Below, one piece after another: positions 43,483-54,500 of a DNA stretch of 64,000 nucleotides. The stretch is from NCBI GenBank assembly GCA_948144175.1, contig CANXME010002410.1:124001-188000 (forward strand), written 5' to 3'. Positions within the stretch are counted from its first letter, which is position 1. Each line of letters begins with the position of its first letter. The notes beneath the pieces are model-generated. The model searched no databases and was not told the DNA's origin. It worked only from the letters and a program-made list of their open reading frames with translations. The stretch is from Closterium sp. NIES-65. Lineage: Eukaryota > Streptophyta > Zygnematophyceae > Desmidiales > Closteriaceae. Both the position numbers and the translations under genes were made by a program.

Positions 43483-46236
43483 CGACCTGCACAATAACAA
43501 CTTCCCTGGCGCCATTCCTAATTAGGTCTCAACCCTACCCACACTGATGAGCATGTATGCAGACATCATGAACATGCATGCAGTCATCATGAGCATGTAT
43601 GCAGTTACCATGAGCATGCATCCAGCCATCACGAGCATGTATGCAGTCATCATGAGCATGTATGCAGTCATCATGAGTACGGTATGTACGCCGTTCATTC
43701 TGTCACTGCATGGGGCCAAGAATATGCTCGTGGAACTGTGACTCACAAGTTGTGAGAGCGCGTGCGGTGTTCTTTTCAATCTCTGGGGTAATCACCGCTC
43801 CACAGAAAATTCCTTTCCCTACCGTACTGCAGCCGTAGTAATGTCTTGAATAGACGCTTGACACCAATCATTATAGCTTTAGGGTTCAACATACAATCAT
43901 AGACAATTTTTTATGCTTGCGAGCGATTCATTGTGTGCACAGGGTACAGCCGAAACATAGTGTATGGATCCATAACGAGATTTTAGTCTACAGACCTCCA
44001 CTCCCCCGTTTTGGCCCCTGTTTCATAAGGACACTGCCCTAAGGACAGAGGCATTGGTTTATGATAATGGATTTCGCCGAAACCCACTATCTGGTAGCTC
44101 TCTCATTTGTCCTCTCTGATGTTTGTAGCGCTCGTGCTACTTGTCAGGCCTATCACATCACGATAGGAGACACGTGTAGCATGCTGAAATCATGCTCTTC
44201 TTTCTTATCCCCAACCTAGTGTTTAATCAAGCCATGTATTCACAGGGAGGTGGCACGGTCAAACATTGGTGGAACCTAGCCCCTCTATTGGAACCCTGAG
44301 TCACCTTGACATCTCGCCAACCTTAAACCATCCCTGTAGCTTCTCTCTTGGTGTTTGCCTTGATTGCCTGGTGTGTTGCTGGTGCAACCTCCTGTGCACG
44401 TATGATTCCGAGTCTCCTTGGCTTTGCATCAGTCTATGTCAGTAGCTTTGAGGACAAGAGTCATCAGAAAGGTACTGAGACATAGCTTGTTAAAGACATA
44501 TATGCAGACTGCAATAGAATGCGCTCTCTCTCGTTCACTCAAGGACTCCCTTATCGTTCCATCATCATAGTCTGTGATGTATCACGTGTGCACACGATGT
44601 CTTCCACGCTGTGGGTTCAGGTAGCTGGAGGGTGTGGGGCTCAGGGGTACGGTCCCGAGATCATTCTCCTTCAGAACTTGGGCCTTTTGTGTGTGCACCC
44701 TGGCTGCTTGCGGTTGTATCCAGTGTCCCTTGGCGTCTGGTCCAGTCACACTTATCCAAGTTACCAACCTTGACATGTAGTTGAAATCATGCTTGTATGC
44801 AACGCAACTGCATGCAACAACAGCACTCCATGCTACCTCCGCTGAGGGCCTTAGGAAGCGCACTCAACCCTGCTAGATGGGAGTCCAAGTGCCGCCATGC
44901 CATGCATGCCGCGTTCACGAGTTGTCTTCGGATGTGCTTTCTTCCAGCTACCTGAACAGGAACGTCCTCTCTGGCGATGTGTACGGCATCACACGCAATA
45001 TGACCAGCCTTGTCACGCTGCACGTGCATGGGGGGAATCGCATATGGCATGCACCATGTGCTATTTGCCATGTCCCAGGTCCCATGTGCCAATGGGCCAT
45101 GTGCCATTTGTTACTTGCCTTGGTGTGTTGAGGGGGTCTTGAAAGAGAATTCGATTGGGAAGGAGGACTACAGATAGGACTGAAAATGCTTGTTACACCA
45201 AGGCTCATCTGCTTGCGCGCTGGTAATTGCTGACCAGCATCAAACACATTCTTCCAACAGAACACTGCATCTTTCCTCTGCACCACCCTGTGCGTGTTCA
45301 CTTCTCACCCACTCTTGTCACACCCCCGCTCATGCGCCATTTTCCCACCCACTCCTCGCCTTGGCTCTCCCTGCCCTCGCCCCCCCTTCTTTACAGTGAC
45401 ATGTCAGCCAACCAGTGACAGGGTGACTGCCATTGCCCCTGTCGCCCTACCTGCAGCCAACCAGTTCCCACCCTACCTACCCTACACCCACCGCAACTTC
45501 TTCTTCCACGGGACCATCATCCCGCCCGAGGCCAACCACACCTACCTTGGCAACGCCTTTGAGCATTGTCTGCTCAACGCATCCCGGGCGCCTGGAGACT
45601 ACTTGGAGCAGAGGAGTGCAGAGGAGTGTGGTGCATTCTGTGGGGTTGCTGCTGGGGATTGCCAACCCCTGTGCAGCGGGCATGGCATGTGCTCCTTCAG
45701 TGAGTCTGTGCAGGAATCAGTATACACCTGCGATAGCAACTTCGACAACCAGGCCGGACTGCCCTCGTGCTCCTACAGTGGTGTGTATACACAAGTTTTG
45801 GGAGAGACTGAGTGATCTGGTGTAAGAAGCAGATGGCACTCTCTTGTTGTGCCCTTTGATTACGTTGCATACCCTGCTCATTCCTCGTAATTGTTACCAT
45901 TACAGCTGCATCGCAGTTGAAACCTCTCGAACTCCTGGTGTTGATTTATTTACATCCAAGCATATTTCTTCTGTTCCGTTTGCACCCATCTGCCTTGCCT
46001 CGCTCTGCATATTCCTGCAATTCTCCCTTCAACCAAATCATCACAGACAACAGCAGTCTCCCTGGCAGGTGCAGCAGCGCAACCATTCAATGGCACCATC
46101 ATCCTCACGCCCCCCACCAGCAACACGTCAGGAGCAGCACAGTGCAGCGCCCATCTGCCTCTTCCTTTTCATCGACAACCCTGGCCCGTATAGCACGCCC
46201 TTTGTGTTCAATGCCTTCTTTAGCTTCGCCAGTCAA
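43483..46236 (+). pseudogene. decayed LRR / EGF-like / L-type-lectin receptor
   Basis: Two 72-bp LRR-type exons are visible: 43483-43554 (DLHNNNFPGAIPN, an in-frame TAG, VSTLPTLMSM) and about 44949-45020 (YLNRNVLSGDV, then MTSLVTL). A larger exon at 45397-45780 encodes an extracellular segment ending with an EGF-like Cys cluster (CQPLCSGHGMC, YTCDSNF). An exon at 46069-46236 starts like an L-type (legume) lectin domain (AQPFNGTIILTPPTSNTSG). It then needs a one-base shift to continue as FLFIDNPGPYSTPFVFNAFF. No transmembrane or kinase part follows within reach, and the hAT MITE and minisatellite lie just downstream. The nonsense codon and frameshift argue for a pseudogene. Joining of the LRR and lectin pieces into one ancestral gene is inference. 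Confidence 0.55.
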
Positions 46237-46329
46237 GTACATGGGGGGGGAAGGTTTTGTGTCAGTCGTAGGTCACTTTCGGATCACACTCAGATTGCTC
46301 TAGAAACTCTCATAATGAGAGTCTCATAT

Positions 46330-46560
46330 TACTTTTAGGCCACTCTCAGGTCACTCTCAGGTCACTCTCAGGTCACTTTCAGGTCACTCTCAGGTCAAAC
46401 TCAGGTCAATTTCAGGTCAATTTCGGGTCAGTCTCGTATCAGTTTCAGGTTGGTCTTAAGTCAAATAAGGTCAGATTCAGGTCAGTCTAAGGTCAAACAC
46501 GGGTCAGTCTTTTGGTCAGTTTCTGGTCAGTCTCATGTCAGCCTCATGTCAGTCTGAGGC
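46330..46560. repeat. TCAGGTCACTC minisatellite
   Basis: About twenty imperfect units of 10-11 bp (CTCAGGTCA plus CT/GT variants) decaying towards the right, in the presumed intron after the lectin-like exon. Confidence 0.9.
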
Positions 46561-46611
46561 CAGTCGTGGGTGCAGGTATGATGCAGGGCCATGCCTTCCA
46601 CAAACACGAGA

Positions 46612-46943
46612 TAGGGATGAGCAAAGGGCGAACACGAACATGTTCGTCTTCGCCCCTTGTCGAACACCCTCTTTTGCCGAACCGAACAGTGTTCGGTTCG
46701 GCGAACAGTTTAGGAAAAAACAGGTGTTCGCTGTTCGCCTGTGGAGGCGTGTTCGGGCGAACCTCGAACACTGTTCGTGTTCGTCGCGGGCAAATTTCAG
46801 CAGCGGCCCGAACACGAACGTGTTCGGGCGAACATCGAACACTGTTCGGCGAACGATTTGAGCTAAAAAACAAATCCTGTTCGGTTCGCCTCGAACACGT
46901 TCGAGACGAACCGAACAGGTGTTCGCCACCTTGCTCATCCCTA
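46612..46943. mobile_element. hAT-type MITE with 8-bp TSD
   Basis: A 332-bp non-coding element with perfect 13-bp terminal inverted repeats TAGGGATGAGCAA/TTGCTCATCCCTA, flanked by the 8-bp direct repeat ACACGAGA (46604-46611 and 46944-46951). An 8-bp target duplication and a TAGGG-starting terminus are diagnostic of the hAT superfamily. The interior is densely packed with CGAACA/TGTTCG words in both orientations (GAACATGTTCG, CGAACACTGTTCG), giving strong sub-terminal fold-back structure. It encodes no transposase and would be mobilised in trans. Perfect ends suggest recent insertion. Confidence 0.9.
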
Positions 46944-46951
46944 ACACGAGA

Positions 46952-48833
46952 TACCCACAATCTCCCACACTACCCTTTGTCCTCCCCCACCCTACCGTCA
47001 GCAACCAACTGACCTACGTACCATTGGCGCTTTAGCCCCAACAAGCCATATTTAGCAGCCACAAGGCCAAGATTGGCACCCAGAACAATGAGCAGGGGAC
47101 TCTCGATGCTGAACTGGCTCTCGTGAGAGGTTAGGTACATGATTAGAAAGTGTGCCCTTCTTCTTAGCATTCAGATTCCTCACCTCCCTGCGTTTTTTCC
47201 TGCCATGATAAACGTACGTTCATGATTTCTTGGCGGTTGAAGGCTGAGTTCGTAGTCAAGCTGCAAGGATACGTTATGGTTCAAACTACAAATTGTATCA
47301 ATAAAGATTTCATTAACCTTGGACTGTGCGTGCTCCATCCATTCCACAACACAGTAACTTGCACTGTTCCAAATTAAAATGGTTCACAACCATCTGCAGT
47401 GCCTTGTTTGAATGATGTGTTTTCATCTAGTATAGAGAGAAATTAATCAGAAATGTTACAAATTGGTTAGCTTGGAAGATGTCACGTATGTGAGCACAGT
47501 CAGTGACAAATCAGGCTAGGAGATATAATCAAAGACACCATTTATATATGCACAGTTCACAAATATCTATCAAGCTTATGGTCGGTACGGTAGCACTTTT
47601 TATGAACAGGCTTTATAATTTCAAAACAGCACTAGAAGTCTAGCGCAAGCATCTTGCTCTTGCACAGGTTCTTCTAACCTAAAATATCCATAGTGCATGG
47701 AGGGAGTGGACGAGAAAATGGTGAAGGAGTCCAAAGGCTCAATGCAGGAGCGCATGCATAGAAAGCAAGACCATAAGAAACAGCGACTACTTGGAATAAA
47801 ATGATTGGGAAGAGTGGGGGGTATGAGAGGAGTGGGGTCTATGACATAATTGGGGTGTGTAAACGGAGTTGGGGACATGAGAGGAATTCGGGGTATGGGA
47901 GGAGTGCGGGGATGGGTGGAGAGGGGGGTATGAGAGGCATGGCTGGTAATATAATGGTGGTGGTTATGAGGTGAGTGGGGTGTATGAGAGGAATGGGGGG
48001 CATAGAGGTATGGTGGGTATGAGAGGAGTGAGGGGTATGAGAGGAACCGGGTTTATCAGAGGAGTGGAGGTTTGAAAGGAGTGAAGGTTATGAAAAGAGG
48101 GGATGTGCGAGGAGTGGGGGATTCAAGAGGAGGCTGGTATGAGAGGAGTGGGGGGTATAAGAAGAGTGAGGAGTAACAGAGGGGGTATGGTAGGAGTGTA
48201 GGGGCGTGAGAGGAATATAGAGGCATGACAGAAGTGGGGTTTACGAAAGGAGGGAGTTTATGAGAGGAGTGGGGAGTATAATACCGTCATTGCCCGGTTA
48301 GTAGACAGTGTTGAATAGTAGACAGGGGTTGTCTATTATCCGGGTGTCTCTTTTAAACAAGCTCGCCTCATTATAAGACACCTATTTGTGTGTACGCGTT
48401 AAGCCAGTGTAGAGGTTAGGGGCAATCGTATAGCGAGGGGATATCTTCTAAACAGTTCTTTCTCCATTTATACAGAGGAATGTTTAGCTTTTCAAGCTTG
48501 ATGTTTGAAGAGCGATATTCTGTCTAAAAACCCCAAAACAACCCTATACGTGCTTCTGTCAGAATCCAGAAAATCATGCATGCAACAGCTAAAAGTTTCA
48601 GGAAGAAGGTGACAAGCATAAAATCTGGCCCATGGACAAGCTGAACCTACAGTGTACTACACAGCCCAATTTTCCTGTCCCATTTTTGTGCTCATCAAAA
48701 GATGCTACCAGTATCCCTTCCACAGCCTCTGTCAGTGTTCCTAAGTGTCCCATACCATGTTTTCATATGAAGCAAACAATTGGCATCAGAAGCACAAGGT
48801 AAACCAGTAAGCTGCATGTGAAAACAAACTTGA
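46952..48833. other. no gene seen
   Basis: A/T-richer sequence (47200-47700), then G/A-rich irregular repeats (GAGAGGAGTGGGGGGTATGA-like, about 47800-48280) and ordinary DNA serving as the 3' flank of the receptor-kinase gene. Confidence 0.45.
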
Positions 48834-51513
48834 TTACGTGGAAGAGCCACTTGGCATGCCCCCCTCGCGCTCCGCACGGGCCATTTCAGCAGTGAAGCTG
48901 GAGGAGCCAATGGAGCTCCCAAGCTCCATGTCAATGCGAGATTTGGCCTCGCCCACATGGCCCTCATGTGCTCCGGATGCCTCCTCCTTCAACTTCACCA
49001 GCTCCCAAAGCACTTGATTCATGGAGGGGCGGGAGGCTACAGGCATGGCCGTGCAGGAGAGGGCAAGGCGAGCCCAGCGCAGCACCAAGTCATCTGGTGC
49101 GTCCAAGTGAGGGTCCTTGAATGCCAATACAGCACCGGAGTCCACCAACGGGGCCACCTGCGAGGTTAAATGCATAAATCACATGGAATTTGGTGATACA
49201 AAAGGTTCACAGAGTTTCACATTAGAATAAAACCTGTGAAGAATGGTAGAAATGTGGCAACGCAGAGATTGATGGAATGATGTATGATCATAGGAAATTA
49301 GTGGTACATAGAAAGCAGGATGATAGGAAGGTGAATCCTATTACAGATACAAGGTGTGATTCAAAGGTAAGTGCTCGTCTTAATCATTGCAGCATGTATC
49401 CTGTTGGGAATGGTGGTAAGGAGAACATGAATTGGCCTACATATGTTTGGCTAAGGGCAACAAGGAAACATTGATATTATCAAGCAAACTCACTACGCAG
49501 TGTAGCTGGCTTTCTCATACGTTGTGTTACAAGATCTGCCATCCTTGGCATGATACACTTCTGTCTCTCACCCATTGTTTGAGATTGATCTGGTTTTCCT
49601 GTGTTACATGCACAGCCTTGCGCGCCGTGATAACCACCAGCGTCACCATGCCAAAACTGCAACCCGTCAATAAACAAAGGCATCATACTTGAAATCACGC
49701 TCAGATGTACAAAAGCTTTATGGTCACAATGAAATTTGTTTCCCAATCATTCCACAAGTGATCGTCACGCAAGCCCCATCACCAAGCATCACCAAGCTAC
49801 TCGATTGGTAAGAACGCCTGGAAATGGCTTCAATGACAGGCATGGACCTTCTTTGAGTGTGAGGCAAAGGAAACATAGAAATCACTGCAAGCCCGAAACC
49901 CAAACCCTATCTTCCCTAGAAGAAACGAAACTCATGAGCATTTCTCATCAAATTTGGAAGCCTCCTTGAACAGTATTCTCATGCCAAAGTGCTCATCTGC
50001 TAACCTTCACTGTTTTCTCATGCCATTATAACTTGCATGGATTTGCTAGCATAACCTACTCTGCTCACCTGTGCCAATCTGCTCACCTGTGCACATCTGC
50101 TGCTGGAGTGGCCTTATGAGACTTGAAATACGCAGGGTCCACATAGCCCGGTGTTCCCATCACTCGTGTGGCAGCCACAGACGTGCCCATAGCAGTGCCC
50201 CCACTAAGCTTCACAAGCCCAAAGTCTGCAATCTTGGCCTGCCCATGGACAACAAGAGCATTGATGTGAAAGATTCAGAGCATGCGAGGCGATGCAAAAC
50301 ACCACATGATAGTTGCAAAGGGATGGATATGAGTAGGCATCTTTCACCATGTACAGCAAGGCCTACAACAATATTGACATGCCTGCATCTTTGCATCAAG
50401 GAGAATGTTGGCAGGTTTGATGTCGCGATGCACAATGCCGAAGTCATGAAGATACTGCAACCCCTTTGCCACTCCAATCAGAACGTCAAGCCTTTGACGA
50501 AGCGAAAGAGGATGGGAGACACCAGAACCAATCCAGCTCTCAAGGTCGTGGTTGGGCATGAACTCGTAAACGAGGATCTGCTCCATGAGTCGTGTGGAGA
50601 GGTCAATGTCGATGCAATAGCCCAACAGACGCACAAGATGCGGATGGTGCTTGCTTGCCATCTCGTTCACCTGAGAGGGAAAACAGTAAACATATCGAAG
50701 GAGATTGAATAATCAGACCACCAGCTATGCTTGGGGTTGGCAGAAGAAACTAATGAGAAACGTGCCACTAACATATCAACAAAAACTCACACCATGGTAC
50801 CTCTCTTTGGAAGTCGTTCGTGAGCACTCGAGCTCGCTTGACTGCCCAGGCTTGATTGCAATCGTGGGGTGTCACACCCTTGTAAACATCCCCAAAGCTA
50901 CCACTTCCTATCCTGTTCCCCTCTGCCCAATCTCCTGTGGCCTTAGACATCTCTGCCAAAGAGTACTCTCGACACACGTATGGCCGTGCTGCCTCCATCT
51001 CCACCACAAAATCATCACCCTGCATCCCTTGTACTGCTGGTAATGGTAGCGCTGCTGCGGCAGCTGCTGCAGCTGCTGCGGCCTCCCCTTCCGCTGCTGC
51101 TGGGTCCTCGTCCTCATTGTTTGGTACTGCAAAGAGATGAAAAAGATGGTGAACGTGAAAGAGAAGACCGATAATTCAAGGGGCCTGGGAACTTAAACCA
51201 CCTACTCTAGATTGCTAATGACCCAGGAAGGACCAGCAAGCACCATTGCTTCATTCGTTGATTCATGGCGAGTGGAGGTTAAGGCTGGATAAATTTCTAC
51301 AAGAAGGTGAATTCAGTCACATCCATGGTGAACAGTTTCGCCAACTTTTTGTACTGCCATCTCAACACCATACCTGTGTGGCTGTGTGATACCATGGCAA
51401 TGAACCCCAATCCAGATATCCAGCTTGAATTTTGATCGTTCAACTAGAAACAAACCTGCCCAATTCGACCCAGACCCATTATTCCGAACTTGGGACTAGG
51501 AGATTCACATTCT

Positions 51514-51549
<36 letters not shown>

Positions 51550-54500
51550 AGCCAGTCTGGTTGTCTCATTTCCTCATGACTATTTCGCATAGAGCAGCAG
51601 GCAAAAGACAGTGCCATTACATGCAATTCTGTGGGGTTTTGCGCCGCAACCCAAAAATAAGGTTCAGACCAGTGATTCTGAGTCTTTAACCCAAAACTCA
51701 TGAGTCAGACCCAACCAAGGAGACGGCTTGACATCTGGGAGGACCTGGAATGTTCCATGGTGAGAAATTGCACATGCATTAGTTGCTTTTACTCTTGGAT
51801 TTTTTTATGATCTTGTGATTTTGTTGATACTCTGATTTTCTTTCAATTGCCTGGTGTTTGCCTTGTTATTGCTTCATCTAGGCTCAGCATCTACGTAAAT
51901 ATCTTACCTCGAAACAAAATGTTATTTATTGAGTTCTTGCCATCCACGTTGGTGCCAGTATTGTCTCCTCCTGCTGCCCCTTTGGTGCGGTATCGCTTCC
52001 ACAGAAGCCAGGTCAGCAGCACCAGCAGCACGAGGACAGCCACAGTGCCAGCAGCAGCAATGCCAGCAATGGCTCCGCTGGATAAACCGCCTCCAGTTTG
52101 GGAGAGAGAGGCTGTAGGCTCACTGGGAGATGACGTTGGAGGAGGTGGAGAGGGGTTTGGCACTGGCGATGGGGAGGGTGTTGGCACTGGCGACGGGGAG
52201 GGTGTTGGCACTGGCGATGGGGAGGGTGTTGGCACTGGCGATGGGGAGGGTGTTGGCACTGGCGACGGGGAGGGTGTTGGCACTGGCGACGGGGAGGGCG
52301 TTGGCACTGGCGACGGGGAGGGTGTTGGCACTGGCGACGGGGAGGGTGTTGGCACTGGCAATGGGGAGGGTGTTGGCACTGGCGACGGGGAGGGTGTTGG
52401 CACTGGCGACGGGGAGGGTGTTGGCACTGGCAATGGGGAGGGTGTTGGCACTGGCGACGGGGAGGGTTTCGGCACTTATGATGGGGAGGGTAGAGTTATG
52501 GGGTAGAAAGACAGATAGAGGGAAGGGAAAAGGCAATCAAACATGAGGATGGCGGTTGGCTTGGTGAAAGTGGATGTGGCATCAGGCACAGTTTGCATGG
52601 GGGGAGGAAGCAAAGGAAGGCAATGAAGGATAGAAACACGTATTCTTCAGTAAAAGCCATGAGGATGCATACAACAGAAGCACATATTGAGGAGTAGCGA
52701 AGCTGTAATTGTTACCGCACCTGACAGTGGAAAAGCTAGCTAAGTAGGTGGCTATGCACTGTTCATCCTCTTAGCGCTAATGAGAGCAAAGCAAAAATGG
52801 GTTGTGAAAGCAGCAGCCACCTGCATAACGTTAGCCTTACCTGGTGGTGGCTTGTCACATGTGGTGCAGAAGGAGCCGCACTGGCTGCAAAAAGCACTTG
52901 AACTGGTCTGTGGGACCACGCAGCTGCTGTAGTCAGGTGGGCATGTGATTGCAGTCGAGAATATGTTCCTGCATGCAAAACGGGTTCTTGAACGGAGCAT
53001 GTGACCGCAGCTGCATATGGAGCGTTTTCAAACTATGGATCGGGAATGGGTTTCAGCTCTAACTAAAGCGCTTTGAGGTTGGTATTTGAGATTTTTGGTA
53101 ACACGTTGTAATACTTTACCATGCCAAGTGGACATGAGCACAAGGGCGAACACTTGATTTTTTGTGGCCCAGCATGTTCAGGACGAACATGTTCGTGTTT
53201 GCCTTGTGTTTAGGGCGTTTAGGGAAGAAACCAGCTGGAAATATATACGCGCTGAAACCGCCGCCCATATCATAAACAGTAGCCCATTCTACACATCCTG
53301 GGCTAGTGCACGGATGTTGAAAAGTTGAGCTTGAACATGGACATCCTGGGCTAGTAAACATGTTCGGGGCGAACTTGAAGGTGAGGTGTTTGCCTTGCAT
53401 CGAACACACATGTTCAGCAGACCGAACATGTTTGTGTTCGCCCGAACACTTCCAGGGAGGAAGGTGGAGGAAGGTGTTCGGGTGTTCCCCTTTGGGAGGT
53501 GAACACCTTGATGTTTGCCCAAAAACGAACATGTTTGGGGCGAACATGTTCGTGTTGGCCATATCAGCAGTCTTCAAGACACATGATCCTGGATGGTGGA
53601 TTTTGGCATCCAGGTTGGTGTGGCTTTACTTGGTGGACGTTTGAGAGTGAAGGAAATAAAACAAGTAGATTTTTGTTCCGCCACAACTATTTCATTAGAG
53701 TCTAGGTACCCTAGCTGCTGGAGCTTGCAGTCTAGGCTGTGGAAGGAGGGTTGGGAAAAAAGGCGAGCTAAAAAATGAGCTAAACCTTTTTCAACGAGCA
53801 GATTTGCGTTCGTCGGAAAGGGATGTCGAAACGAACATGAACATATTCGGCCCGAACACGTTGAGCCACAAAAACAAAACATGTTCGAGGTGCACCGAGC
53901 AGTTGCTTGCCCTCGTGTTCGTGTCTAACATGTATCCTGTGTATGTCTAATTACATATATCCTGTGTACATAGAATTAGTGTAGACATTAAGGTTTGGTC
54001 ATATTAGTTATAGGGTGTTCCTCGAGTAAATTTTATCAACAGCTAGGTACCCCAATTAAGCACGTTTCTCGACCTTGAGTACGCGGTTCCAGCCTGGACC
54101 CACGAAGTCCAACATTGGAAACGCGCTTTGGCAAACTTTGTTACCCACATCCCTATCTCGGCTGTGGGTGAGTTGAGCATCCATTTGGCACCCCAAGTCC
54201 ATTGGGGAACTGTTTCTTCACTTGGACCAGCCCAAGTCGCCTCCAAGCTAGCCCTCTTCGAATTCTGTCAAATGGTTCATGTTCTGCTTGTATCCGCTTG
54301 CCTCGCTTTGGTTACATGACATATTTCTCAAGCATTTCTACAATGCTAAAGTGCCTTACATGTATGAAAGAAGTTTGAGGTTGCCTATTGTTGGAGGGAG
54401 TTGGCCCGTGAGGTTGTTCTGGCTGACGTCACTGCAATGGATGGAAATAACAGATAAAAGACAGAATAGAAACAGTCAAAGCATTGCTAACAAGATACCT

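Noticed and set aside
52476-52478. In-frame TAA just before the VPKPSPSP stalk, seemingly breaking the receptor kinase
   Set aside because: It lies in the intron: the acceptor ATCATAAG|TG after a long pyrimidine tract restores phase 1 with the Cys-rich exon, and the paralogue uses CAG|TG at the same place.
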